Below are positions 8,924 to 17,643 of a stretch of DNA of 40,580 nt, piece by piece. Each line of letters begins with the position of its first letter. The first letter of the stretch is position 1. The notes under the pieces are model-generated. The model worked only from the letters and a program-made list of their open reading frames with translations. It was not told the origin of the DNA and searched no databases. The DNA is from Prevotella sp. P2-180 (lineage in GTDB: Bacteria > Bacteroidota > Bacteroidia > Bacteroidales > Bacteroidaceae), in contig NZ_NPJI01000025.1 in assembly GCF_002251435.1 (NCBI RefSeq), forward strand, positions 1-40,580. The letters run 5' to 3'. The position numbers and the translations under genes were made by a program.

Positions 8924-11900
8924 TTAGAATGTTACGTTAATACCAAACAGGAAGTTGCGGGTTGAAGGTGTGTTGTAGCCTACTACTGGCAGCACGTGCT
9001 TGCCGTTGTAGCCATCCATTGTCACAGCCATTGTGCCGCCGTTGTTTGAGTAGGTGTTTGTCTCAGGGTCAAGACCACACTCGTTGTTGAATGGAGAGAA
9101 CAGTACGAATGGGTTTTGAACTGAAACATACGCACGCAGCTTGCTGATTCCGAAGTCGCGTACTGCCTTGATGCGGTCGAAGTTGTAGCCGAGGGTAATG
9201 GTGCGAATTTTCAGATAGCCAGCGTCGAAATAACCGAGGGTTGAGCCATACTTGGGGTTATCGCTCGACATTACGCCACCTGGCTTTGGATATTTTGCAT
9301 CCGTATTTTCTGGTGTCCAGTAGTCGACATCTATATTGCCGCGACGACCTGTGAGCATGTTCAGATAGCCATAGGAAGAGTGGAGAGTGGATATGAGCGT
9401 ACCGCCAATCTGGAACGAGCCGATAACGGTGAGGTCGAAGCCCTTATATCCAACTGTGGTATTGAAGCCTCCCATGAGGTCTGGTTCCATGCTTTGGATC
9501 TGGCGGTCGTCTGGACCAATCTGTCGTGTAGGAGTGCCGTCGGCATTGTAGTCGCCAGTATACTCTACCTTTATCATACCAACATTGCCGCCTGGCTCAA
9601 GGATGTCGAGATAAGGGTCGCCTTCCTGCCATAGTCCAACCTTGTTATAGTCGTAGATAACGTCGATAGGATGGCCAACAAACCATCGGTTAGCCTCGTC
9701 GCGTTCAGCACCTGAAGCAAGCTCTACGAGCTTATTTCGGTTGAAGTAGAAGTTCAGGCCAGCTTCCCAGTTCCATCCGTTCTTGTTGTCGAGGATGATT
9801 CCGTTAAGGCTCATTTCAAAGCCTTTGTTCTGTGTCTTGCCGACATTGGCTGTATAACTGCCTACGCCAGAAGTGCTTGGCATCGACACGTCAAGGAGCA
9901 GGTCGCGGGTGTTCTGGACGTAGTATTCCATAGAACCGCTAAGACGGCCACCGAATAACGAGAAGTCAACACCGAAGTTCCATGTGCGGGAGTATTCCCA
10001 ACCGAGTTCGGGGTTAGGAAGTGCTGAAACGTAGTAACCGGTGTCGAAAGTAGTGCCGAAGTTGTAGCGGCGCTGGCTCAGTCGGCCAAGGGTTGAATAA
10101 GGATTGATACTCTGGTTAGAAGTCTCACCATATCCTACTCGTAACTTAAGGTTGTCAATCCACTTAAGGTCTTCCATAAACGACTCACGTGAAATGTTCC
10201 AACCTGCTGACACTGCAGGATAAGTATGCCACTGGTGACCTTTGGCAAGACGAGAGGAAGCGTCGGCACGGAGAGTGGCTGAAAGCATATACTTGTTGTC
10301 GTAGGTATACATCACACGACCCATCCACGACATCAGTCCGCTCTGCCAGTAGTTCCAGTTGTCAGGATTAACGGTGATTTCACTGCTGGCTGTACCGAGG
10401 TTGTAGTAGTGGAAGTATTCTGCCGGTATGCCCTTGGCAGCTACTGAGGTCTTCTCGTATGTGGTCTGTTCTGCTGAATACATACCTACAACGTTGATGT
10501 GGTGCTTCTCGTTGAAGATACGGTCGTAGGTGATGAGGTTCTCGATAGCCCAGTTGGTGGTGTTCTGCTCGTCTACGCTTGCGCTGTTGATATAGTTCGG
10601 GTCGGTATTGTTGATACCTGTACCAGTGAAACTGCCACCCTTGGTGTGACGATAGTTAAGACCTATATTGATGCGATAGCTCAAGCCTTTTACCCATGGA
10701 CACTGAACCTCAGCAAACAGGGTGTTGTAGCTGCTAAGAGTCTTGCTTTCGCTTAGCCAAGTGTCCTCAAGACTTTCAACTACCTCTTTTGTCATGACGA
10801 AAGTTTGGTCGTTAGGCATGGTTACAATGCGCTTCAGGTTGCCGTTTTCGTCGTATGGTGATGCCAATGGGCTCATGCTGAGTGCATTGTATACGCCGAT
10901 TTGATTACCCTTGTTGATGCGGAAACCATTGTTGGTGGTGAGACCGAAACGGAAGTATTCACCAACTTTCTGGTCGAAGTTACCACGAACGGAGTAGCGG
11001 TCGAACTGCTGTGTAGGAATGACAGCTTCGTCGTGGTAGTAGCCAGCGCCGAAGCTATAGCTGCCACCTTGTGTGCCACCAGACACGCCGATGTCGTGGC
11101 TTGTCTGTATACCTGTGCGGAAGAAGAGGTCCTGCCAGTCGGTATCAGTATCGTCGCTTTCCTCAAGAGAGTTAGTGAAAAGTCCGGCGTCCTTGCGCAA
11201 CTGTGCAAGCTGAGGACCCGACATCATTGGATAGCGGTGGAACAACTTTTTTACTCCGACATAAGCGTTGTAGCTCACCTTGGCAGGAGTACCCTGCGTG
11301 CCTTTGGTTGTAGTGATCATGATGACACCGTTGGCACCACGGCTACCGTAAATAGCTGTGGCAGAGGCATCCTTGAGAATGTCCATGCTCTTGATGTCGG
11401 CAGGATTGATGTCAGACAGGTTTCCCATGAAAGGTATTCCGTCGAGCACGATCAGCGGGTCGTTGCTTGCGGTAAGAGAGCGTTGCCCACGGATGCGGAT
11501 CTGCATCTCTGCGCCAGGTTGAGAAGAAGTTTGGGTCATGAGTACACCTGCCACACGACCTTGTAGTGCATAAGCGGCATTTGACGCTGCCACTTGATTG
11601 AGCTTGTCACCCTGCATGTTGGCAACCGAACCAGTTACTGCTTCACGGCGTTGGGTGCCATAACCGATTACCACCACTTCATTAAGGTTACGTCCCTGTT
11701 CTTCCTCAAGGGTGATAAAAATTTTGCTTCCAGCATTTGCCGGTACTTTCACCTCTTTAGTTACATATCCTACGTATGTAACTACGAGTGTAGCGCCAGA
11801 CTTGACATTTAGAACGAAATTACCATTCAGGTCGGTTGCGGTACCGTTGGCAGTGCCTTTCTCCTTTACTGTCGCTCCGATGAGTGGACCTTGAGAGTCA

Positions 11901-12040
11901 GACACGACACCAGTGACCTTTCGTGCAGCTTGCTGCACCGACTGGATGGTTTCATTAGCTTCAGCGAACGCCTGCATTGGCAATAGCGTTGCTCCAAAAC
12001 ACAATCCCATCAGTAGGGACGATTTCTTTAGGTTACGCAT
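8924..12040 (-). CDS. SusC/RagA-family TonB-dependent outer-membrane transporter
   Basis: This 1038-residue protein has a signal peptide (1-26), a carboxypeptidase-regulatory-like domain (about 41-112, GVVSDSQGPLIGATVKEKGT) and the SusC motif NEVVVIGYGTQ at about 120-129. A TonB plug (IRGQRSLTASNDPLIVLDGI, DILKDASATAIYGSRGANGV) and a C-terminal beta barrel ending FLFGINVTF follow. There is no N-terminal STN domain, so it is not expected to signal through FecR itself. It imports oligosaccharides with the SusD partner, whose gene starts 12 nt downstream. An ECF sigma gene is divergent. Confidence 0.94.
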   Translation of the reverse strand: MRNLKKSSLLMGLCFGATLLPMQAFAEANETIQSVQQAARKVTGVVSDSQGPLIGATVKEKGTANGTATDLNGNFVLNVKSGATLVVTYVGYVTKEVKVPANAGSKIFITLEEEQGRNLNEVVVIGYGTQRREAVTGSVANMQGDKLNQVAASNAAYALQGRVAGVLMTQTSSQPGAEMQIRIRGQRSLTASNDPLIVLDGIPFMGNLSDINPADIKSMDILKDASATAIYGSRGANGVIMITTTKGTQGTPAKVSYNAYVGVKKLFHRYPMMSGPQLAQLRKDAGLFTNSLEESDDTDTDWQDLFFRTGIQTSHDIGVSGGTQGGSYSFGAGYYHDEAVIPTQQFDRYSVRGNFDQKVGEYFRFGLTTNNGFRINKGNQIGVYNALSMSPLASPYDENGNLKRIVTMPNDQTFVMTKEVVESLEDTWLSESKTLSSYNTLFAEVQCPWVKGLSYRINIGLNYRHTKGGSFTGTGINNTDPNYINSASVDEQNTTNWAIENLITYDRIFNEKHHINVVGMYSAEQTTYEKTSVAAKGIPAEYFHYYNLGTASSEITVNPDNWNYWQSGLMSWMGRVMYTYDNKYMLSATLRADASSRLAKGHQWHTYPAVSAGWNISRESFMEDLKWIDNLKLRVGYGETSNQSINPYSTLGRLSQRRYNFGTTFDTGYYVSALPNPELGWEYSRTWNFGVDFSLFGGRLSGSMEYYVQNTRDLLLDVSMPSTSGVGSYTANVGKTQNKGFEMSLNGIILDNKNGWNWEAGLNFYFNRNKLVELASGAERDEANRWFVGHPIDVIYDYNKVGLWQEGDPYLDILEPGGNVGMIKVEYTGDYNADGTPTRQIGPDDRQIQSMEPDLMGGFNTTVGYKGFDLTVIGSFQIGGTLISTLHSSYGYLNMLTGRRGNIDVDYWTPENTDAKYPKPGGVMSSDNPKYGSTLGYFDAGYLKIRTITLGYNFDRIKAVRDFGISKLRAYVSVQNPFVLFSPFNNECGLDPETNTYSNNGGTMAVTMDGYNGKHVLPVVGYNTPSTRNFLFGINVTF

Positions 12041-12166
12041 AACGAAATTTGTTTGATTAAATAATAATGTTAAATTTTTTTGAATTTGGTTTTAACTGCC
12101 TTTGGTTCATAATGCTCTATAAGTAATATTAGCACGTTTGCTCTAGGTAGCTATTAATTCTAGGTG

Positions 12167-12197
12167 CAAATATAGAAAGTTTTTGGTATAATTCCAA
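12167..12197 (-). promoter_or_regulatory. Promoter of susC-susD
   Basis: On the minus strand TTG (12197-12195), a 20-nt spacer and TATATTTG (12174-12167) match the Bacteroidetes promoter consensus. The predicted leader before the susC ATG is about 120 nt. Confidence 0.7.
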
Positions 12198-12514
12198 ATT
12201 TTTTCTGTTTTTTTTTAAACATAATACATACTGGTTTCAATTTCGTTTCAATTTCGTTTTAATATGTATCATTGTACATAAAAAGATGTTCTTTAGTGTT
12301 GATAAGACACTTAAAATGTGTTTGTTTTTCCCTTCAGCCTTTTTCGCTCAGTCAGGCAATGTTCCATGCCTCCGTTGTCAGTTTTGTCGGAGAAACCAAT
12401 TACGTTTTCCATTATAAATATAATAAGGTACGGATAAAAGAGCAATAAATATGTTTTTGTTACATAAAACATATTTTTTTGTTACATTTTAGCATTTTTT
12501 TTGTCAATTCTTGC

Positions 12515-12543
12515 TTGAGATATAAATAAGTTTGCTAATTTTG
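12515..12543 (+). promoter_or_regulatory. Promoter of the ECF sigma gene
   Basis: TTG at 12515-12517, 18 nt, then TAATTTTG at 12536-12543. The start codon is at 12589. Confidence 0.6.
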
Positions 12544-12588
12544 CAGAACTAATCATACCTGCAACTGAAATTTCCAATAAAAAGTAGT

Positions 12589-13095
12589 ATGGAAAGAACC
12601 AAATTTGATATTATATCAGAATATTACGAAGCAAACGTGGACGAGCTACGGTTATTCGCAGATTCCCTGCTGAACGACATCGAAGAGTCGAAAGATGTCG
12701 TGCAACAATGTTTCACGCATTTGCTAGCCATGCAACAAAACATCATTCCCGACTCTATTGGAGCCTTGGTTCACCAAATGGTAAGAAACGCTTCTGTCAG
12801 CATACTGAGAAAAAAAGCTATACAAAGAACATATAGCAAAAACGTAACTGCATCGGCGAACGCTCTCTCAGAGTATCCCGAAACGCGCATTATGGCAAAA
12901 GATATGTTAGACAGGGCAAACGAACAGATAGCAATGCTGCCAGAGAAATGCAGGAATGTGTATGAACTCAACATCTACGGAGGAATGAAAGTGGCGGAGA
13001 TAGCCGAGAAACTTCAGATAAACTACAGATATGCTGAAAAACAGCTTGGCATGGCAAGAAAAATAGTGCGTAAAGGTTTAAGAAATGTTGTATAA
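12589..13095 (+). CDS. ECF-type RNA polymerase sigma factor without a linked anti-sigma gene
   Basis: The 168-residue protein has a sigma region 2-like part (LLNDIEESKDVVQQCFTHLLA at about 27-47 and the helix near SIGALVHQMVRNASVSILRKK). A region 4 helix-turn-helix follows at about 110-165 (LPEKCRNVYELNIYGGMKVAEIAEKLQ). Similar proteins drive SusC/SusD operons in Bacteroidetes. Here no FecR anti-sigma gene follows; gdhA is next, with its own promoter. It is divergent from the SusC gene, which lacks an STN domain, so control of this sigma is unclear. It may regulate the neighbouring susCD genes. Confidence 0.8.
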   Translation: MERTKFDIISEYYEANVDELRLFADSLLNDIEESKDVVQQCFTHLLAMQQNIIPDSIGALVHQMVRNASVSILRKKAIQRTYSKNVTASANALSEYPETRIMAKDMLDRANEQIAMLPEKCRNVYELNIYGGMKVAEIAEKLQINYRYAEKQLGMARKIVRKGLRNVV

Positions 13096-13147
13096 ACGGT
13101 ATATTTAACAAAATGTAACTTTGGAGACCAAAAATAACCCGAAAAAG

Positions 13148-13179
13148 TTTGGAGGTTTGACAAAAACAATCTAAATTTG
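13148..13179 (+). promoter_or_regulatory. Promoter of gdhA
   Basis: TTTG at 13148-13151, a 20-nt spacer and TAAATTTG at 13172-13179. The gdhA start is 55 nt downstream. Confidence 0.65.
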
Positions 13180-13234
13180 CCGCAATTCTATTACACAATG
13201 ACAAATTATTGAAACAATTAAAAAACCTATCGTT

Positions 13235-14572
13235 ATGGAAGTGGAAAAAATTATGCAACAGTTGGAGCAGAAGCACCCAGGCGAACTGGAGTATCTGCAG
13301 GCAGTGAGAGAAGTGCTCTTGTCGGTACAGGATGTATATAACCAGCATCCTGAATTCGAGAAGGCAAAGATCATCGAGCGCATCGTAGAGCCAGAGCGCG
13401 TGCTTACCTTCCGAGTGCCTTGGGTGGACGACAAAGGCGAGGTGCATGTTAACATCGGCTACCGAGTGCAGTTCAATAGCGCTATAGGCCCATACAAGGG
13501 GGGATTGCGCTTCCATCCTTCTGTAAACCTTTCTATATTAAAGTTCCTCGGATTCGAACAGACTTTCAAAAACGCGCTTACCACTCTGCCTATGGGCGGC
13601 GGCAAGGGAGGCTCAGACTTCTCTATCCGCGGACGTTCCGACAACGAGGTGATGCGCTTCTGTCAGGCTTTCATGACCGAGCTGTACAAGGTCATCGGTC
13701 CTTCTGAAGACGTGCCTGCTGGCGACATCGGAGTCGGAGCGCGTGAGATTGGCTACCTCTTCGGTATGTACAAGAAGCTCACCCACGAGTGGAGCGGAGT
13801 GCTGACAGGAAAGGGATTGGAATGGGGCGGTTCGAAGATTCGTCCCGAGGCTACCGGTTTCGGCGCTCTCTACTTCGTCAACGAGATGCTGCAGACCCAC
13901 GGACTTGACATCAAAGGCAAGACAGTTGCCATCAGCGGTTTTGGCAATGTGGCTTGGGGTGCTGCCACCAAGGCTACACAGCTTGGCGCAAAGGTAATCA
14001 CCATCTCAGGTCCCGACGGTTACATCTACGACCCAGAAGGCATCAGCGGAGAGAAGATTGACTACATGCTTGAGCTTCGTGCCAGCGGCAACGACGTCTG
14101 CGCACCTTACGCTGAGGAATTCCCAGAGGCTACATTCGTCCCAGGCAAGCGTCCATGGGAAGTGAAGTGCGACATAGCCCTGCCATGTGCTACACAAAAC
14201 GAGGTGAGCGGCGAGGACGCCGATAGACTCTTGGCTAACAAACCGTTGCTCGTGGCAGAAGTGTCGAACATGGGTTGCACGGCTGAGGCTGTCGACAAGT
14301 TTATTGCAGCAGGTCAACTCTTCGCTCCAGGAAAGGCAGTAAACGCCGGAGGCGTGGCAACATCTGGTCTTGAAATGACACAAAACGCCATCCGCCTAAG
14401 TTGGTCGGAGGAAGAAGTGGACAAAAACCTCCATCAGATTATGCATAACATACACGAACAGTGTGTGAAATACGGCAAGGAGCCTAACGGATATATCAAC
14501 TACGTAAAAGGCGCCAACATAGCCGGATTCATGAAGGTGGCAAACGCAATGATGGCACAGGGAGTTGTGTAA
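13235..14572 (+). CDS. gdhA: NADP-type glutamate dehydrogenase
   Basis: The 445-residue cytoplasmic enzyme makes glutamate from 2-oxoglutarate and ammonium. The substrate-binding segment IGPYKGGLRFHPSV (about 84-97) and the catalytic-lysine segment PMGGGKGGSDF (Lys124) are intact. The Rossmann segment VAISGFGNVAWGAATKA follows in the second half. Length and motifs fit the hexameric NADP-dependent bacterial type (GdhA); cofactor choice is inferred from this resemblance. It has its own promoter. The rlpA-like gene starts 25 nt after the stop and may be read through from here. Confidence 0.95.
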   Translation: MEVEKIMQQLEQKHPGELEYLQAVREVLLSVQDVYNQHPEFEKAKIIERIVEPERVLTFRVPWVDDKGEVHVNIGYRVQFNSAIGPYKGGLRFHPSVNLSILKFLGFEQTFKNALTTLPMGGGKGGSDFSIRGRSDNEVMRFCQAFMTELYKVIGPSEDVPAGDIGVGAREIGYLFGMYKKLTHEWSGVLTGKGLEWGGSKIRPEATGFGALYFVNEMLQTHGLDIKGKTVAISGFGNVAWGAATKATQLGAKVITISGPDGYIYDPEGISGEKIDYMLELRASGNDVCAPYAEEFPEATFVPGKRPWEVKCDIALPCATQNEVSGEDADRLLANKPLLVAEVSNMGCTAEAVDKFIAAGQLFAPGKAVNAGGVATSGLEMTQNAIRLSWSEEEVDKNLHQIMHNIHEQCVKYGKEPNGYINYVKGANIAGFMKVANAMMAQGVV

Positions 14573-14578
14573 TTTTTA

Positions 14579-14714
14579 TTAGGAATTAGGAATCGGAATG
14601 AGGAATGAACTAAGCAAAAAAACATATCGATTAATTGTTTCCAACGTCATAAAAAGGACTTTGGGTTTGGTTGCTTTGCTTTATTCCTCATTCCTCATTC
14701 CTCATTCTTCATTC
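14579..14714. repeat. Short tandem/inverted repeat pair overlapping the start of the rlpA-like gene
   Basis: The left arm 14579-14609 holds repeats of the type GGAAT(G/T)A. The right arm 14683-14714 holds about four 8-bp units of the type ATTCCTC. The arms are imperfect reverse complements and could form a hairpin with a loop of about 70 nt. The left arm contains the predicted start codon of the rlpA-like gene and the right arm encodes the end of its signal peptide. Confidence 0.7.
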
Positions 14715-15323
14715 ATCTATGCCCAAGAACCTCAGAAGGGAAAAGCCTCTTATTATTCAAAACGTGCGACGGGGACTCGCACAAGTAGCGGAGAACGTCT
14801 GCATCACGACAGTCTCACATGTGCTCATCGCACACATCCTTTCGGTACAATGCTAAAGGTGACAAACCTGCAAAATGGGAAAAATGTACTGGTGAGAGTG
14901 ACCGACCGCGGGCCATTCGGCAAAGGACGCATCATAGACCTTTCATATCGTGCAGCACGAGAACTCGGAATGCTGTCGCAAGGTGTGGTAATGGTTACAG
15001 TAGAACTTGCCGACGAACTACTCGTACCATTTAAGCCGAAAGACGAGAAGCATCTATATGAAATAGACTTCGAAACGCAACCCTCTACTTCCTCCCCTTC
15101 CATCGTGCCTATATGGCAAGAACTGAAAGATGCTCACAAAAAGAAGTCTAAGCCATTGCATAAGCTTGACGACGCAACCACAAAACAAACAACCAACAAC
15201 ACCTCACAGCATCAAAAGACGAACGAGAAACAAACCTCACAACCCTCAACCACAAGCGTTTTAGACGAGATAGACAAAAACCCACACAAGTCAAGAGTTT
15301 CGCAAAAGAGAAACGCGAAATAA
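14598..15323 (+). CDS. rlpA: RlpA-like septal ring / peptidoglycan-active protein
   Basis: The 241-residue product has an N-terminal hydrophobic export signal (about 1-43, ending FIYAQ). A double-psi beta-barrel RlpA domain follows at about residues 47-133: GKASYYSKRATGTRTSSGE, CAHRTHPFGTMLKVTN, VRVTDRGPFGKGRIIDLS. The C-terminal 90 residues are Lys/Thr/Ser-rich and disordered, with no SPOR domain. RlpA proteins bind or cleave denuded glycan strands of peptidoglycan. The start codon lies inside a repeat, and the signal-peptide core SSFLIPHSSF is encoded by that repeat, so a shorter true start is possible. Confidence 0.85.
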   Translation: MRNELSKKTYRLIVSNVIKRTLGLVALLYSSFLIPHSSFIYAQEPQKGKASYYSKRATGTRTSSGERLHHDSLTCAHRTHPFGTMLKVTNLQNGKNVLVRVTDRGPFGKGRIIDLSYRAARELGMLSQGVVMVTVELADELLVPFKPKDEKHLYEIDFETQPSTSSPSIVPIWQELKDAHKKKSKPLHKLDDATTKQTTNNTSQHQKTNEKQTSQPSTTSVLDEIDKNPHKSRVSQKRNAK

Positions 15324-15373
15324 GCGGCTTGGCGGTATAGGGGATGTCTTATTTCTTATTACCTGCCGTTATG

Positions 15374-15490
15374 TCACAGCAATGAGCACGAGAATCCAGT
15401 CTCCTCCACTGCCTTACAGACATCCTCAGGCAAGAAGTCACCTTCAACTACAGCTTGCTTGCTGCCTAAATCTACGGAGGCAGAGGTGAC
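15374..15490 (-). repeat. Left copy of a 117-bp direct repeat
   Basis: This segment matches 17838-17954 in the same orientation with about 8 substitutions in 117 bp. Homology starts exactly at the stop codon of the permease-HMA gene and ends about 39 codons inside it. The two copies flank the DUF3843-like gene. Confidence 0.85.
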
Positions 15491-15541
15491 CAATAAAGTC
15501 GGGTAATCTACTAAATTTAGCACGATTTCAACCGGAGGCAT
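15374..15541 (-). pseudogene. Duplicated 3' end of the permease-HMA gene, in a 55-codon ORF
   Basis: On the minus strand an ATG at 15541 opens 55 codons. The last 39 (VTSASVDLGSKQAVVEGDF, then LPEDVCKAVEETGF and the terminal CSLL) match the C-terminal half of the HMA domain encoded at 17838-19103. The first 16 residues (MPPVEIVLNLVDYPTL) are unrelated and the CxxC metal site is missing. The reading frame is intact up to the same stop codon, which suggests a recent event or residual constraint. It is most likely a non-functional remnant. Confidence 0.75.
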
Positions 15542-15560
15542 TTTTTTCTTTGATTTATTC

Positions 15561-15663
15561 TTGTTCCTTGTATTTTTTCATTATCTTTGCAGAAGATAAG
15601 CTGCATCTCGGCATAACACTCAAGCAAGCTTGGTGCTTCTGCACTCGATTTGCATTATCTTTG
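15561..15663 (+). promoter_or_regulatory. Two successive Bacteroidetes -7 elements upstream of the DUF3843-like gene
   Basis: TATCTTTG occurs at 15582-15589 (TTG at 15561-15563, 18-nt spacer) and again at 15656-15663, each inside the same 14-mer CATTATCTTTGCAG. Between them is a palindrome, CAAGCAAGCTTG. I recall similar promoter-plus-spacer blocks recurring in Bacteroidales intergenic regions, so this may be a dispersed repeat that brings its own promoter. Confidence 0.5.
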
Positions 15664-15712
15664 CAGCCATATTTTATATGTATCCAATAAAAATTAAACA
15701 ACAATTTTTTAT

Positions 15713-17611
15713 ATGAAGTCACAAATACCAGTGAGTGAAATAACGAAACGCCATCCAGACATGCTCTATTGTTCAACAGACAGGGAGTATGCAAATCTTG
15801 CCAATGAAATTTATGATTTGGTTGGCAAAGTGTTACCGTATGTTGATGATAGGGAAATGAGGAATGCGTGTGTCAGCTTGGCATTGTATTTTGAGGACAT
15901 ACACTCCGGGACACACCAGTTCGACGCTTTCACAAGGTTGTATGGCAAGATGTATGGAATGTATTTGCCGTTTTATGATTCAAGGGATGTGTCGTCCCCG
16001 GAAGCTGAACTTGACGCAATGAAATTTGTGTTGTGGCTCTCGTTCGTGGCAGAGCGTGCTGGATGCATATTAAATCCGACGAATACCTCAATCGCCGATG
16101 TGGCAGGTACGTTACTGAACCATTGGAATAGTAAAAAACATTCGATATCTCCCAATGAGGAACTGGCGGACTATATCTTCTCCGAAGAAACGCAGGATAA
16201 TCCGTATTTGATAAGGAGCGTGCTGGTTTGGTTGCAAAACCGGAGCTATTTGGGACGCTGGTACTCCAATGTGGTGATGGAAGAAGACCATTATGGGTTA
16301 AAGAAAATATTTGTAAAAGCAAACAATCAGCAGTTGCGTGAGTTTACGGAAGACTGCTCGGTGTTTGAATATCGCTCGTGGCCGTTGTCAATACCTGCCA
16401 CCAAGGCTTACGCCGAAATGATAAGGATTGACATGGACGACCCTGACGACGAGATTGCTGCAGAGATAGAGAAGATGGAGTATGCAAAACTGAATATTTA
16501 CAAGATACAAAACACGGACGAGGAGTATCTTGTTGTAGAGGATTTCATGAAACAAAGGTATAATGTGATGCTTGATAGTTTTGACCTTGGAATAAGGAGG
16601 GATGCGAAGAAGAATACCCACATCTTCGGTTCGTTCTTCTCTTTCCGGGGAGATTGGTTTGCGAATGGTCATTCGTTATTGTTCCAGATGAGCGACAAAC
16701 GTTATGCAGAGCATTGTCAGAAGGAGAACCGGGAATATAGTATGTTCCACGACTATCAAGGCCAATACGAGGACCTGATAAAACGAAACGATGGCAAGAG
16801 ATTGTTTTTCTTCAATAATCCTGAGGATTTTGAGAAATGGATGAGGGGAAAAATTGGTATAGAACACCTTGGGTCTTTTCCGGTTTCAGATCTTCCGAGA
16901 GATGGGGCATTCATGGCATTTCTCCATCCGAATGGACAAATGCTGTTTAGCTTTGGTGCCGAATGTATAAAAAGTCCGGACAATCCCTATTACAACAAGA
17001 GTAAGGCTGAGGAAAATGCTATGGGGCTGTGTTTAATGGTAGGAGGCAGCCATCCCGACCTCGTGATATATCTCATAGAGCACAACCTTGTGCCTGATGC
17101 TATGCTCAACGACATGAACGGAAAAGAACACGGAAGACTGCTGTTGCAGGATAATTTGGAATTCATGGTACGCTGCATAAGGAGGGATATCGGGTCTGAC
17201 AAAGTAGTCAGGAGAAGGCGTGAACCAGGTCTGACTTATGACAATGACGATAACGAGGGCCAGAAAGTGAACTTCGAGACCTTCGTTGGCATTCTCAGAC
17301 AGGAAGAAACCGTGCGTAGCAAAGCCAACAAGCTATGGCGGTTGGTGAGTTGCGACTTAACTACCACTGTCATTCGTGACGTGGACAACTTCAGGGATTT
17401 CACTATGCCGACTCGCAATCTCTATAATGCATACATTGAGATTGACAAGGATAAAATACAAGTATCCACAGTGTCTCGGTATGTTGGAAAGGTCAATGCC
17501 CCTGCCGCCTCGGCTTTGCTTTATAACACAGTGGGCAAGGGCAGGAATTGGAACGAGATGTTCAAGTCGCTGGACAAGATGCTAAGGTTGATGGAGAAAG
17601 GCATGAAATAA
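15713..17611 (+). CDS. Large cytoplasmic protein of unknown function, DUF3843-like
   Basis: The 632-residue protein has no signal peptide or membrane segment. The N-terminus resembles what I remember of DUF3843 (RHPDMLYCSTDREYANLANE, LALYFEDIHSGTHQFDAF, YGKMYGMYLPFYD). A middle segment WFANGHSLLFQMSD and a later one, NPYYNKSKAEENAMGLCLMV with SHPDLVIYLIEHNLVPDAM, also fit that family. No catalytic motif is evident, and the domain's function is unknown to me. It stands alone between the two copies of a 117-bp direct repeat, with tandem promoters in front, and looks like cargo of an inserted segment. Family assignment is tentative; coding is certain. Confidence 0.6.
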   Translation: MKSQIPVSEITKRHPDMLYCSTDREYANLANEIYDLVGKVLPYVDDREMRNACVSLALYFEDIHSGTHQFDAFTRLYGKMYGMYLPFYDSRDVSSPEAELDAMKFVLWLSFVAERAGCILNPTNTSIADVAGTLLNHWNSKKHSISPNEELADYIFSEETQDNPYLIRSVLVWLQNRSYLGRWYSNVVMEEDHYGLKKIFVKANNQQLREFTEDCSVFEYRSWPLSIPATKAYAEMIRIDMDDPDDEIAAEIEKMEYAKLNIYKIQNTDEEYLVVEDFMKQRYNVMLDSFDLGIRRDAKKNTHIFGSFFSFRGDWFANGHSLLFQMSDKRYAEHCQKENREYSMFHDYQGQYEDLIKRNDGKRLFFFNNPEDFEKWMRGKIGIEHLGSFPVSDLPRDGAFMAFLHPNGQMLFSFGAECIKSPDNPYYNKSKAEENAMGLCLMVGGSHPDLVIYLIEHNLVPDAMLNDMNGKEHGRLLLQDNLEFMVRCIRRDIGSDKVVRRRREPGLTYDNDDNEGQKVNFETFVGILRQEETVRSKANKLWRLVSCDLTTTVIRDVDNFRDFTMPTRNLYNAYIEIDKDKIQVSTVSRYVGKVNAPAASALLYNTVGKGRNWNEMFKSLDKMLRLMEKGMK

Positions 17612-17643
17612 CATACTTTGCTGCCGAATAGAAAGATGAAGAA

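Larger units (their letters stand above)
12041..12588. other. Divergent intergenic region between susC and the ECF sigma gene
   Basis: This 548-bp AT-rich region holds no ORF I can support. It carries the minus-strand susC promoter near 12167-12197 with a leader of about 120 nt, and the plus-strand sigma promoter near 12515-12543. About 300 bp between them has no recognisable feature beyond poly-T runs and two direct copies of TTTCGTTT at about 12242-12260. It may hold regulator sites. Confidence 0.5.
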
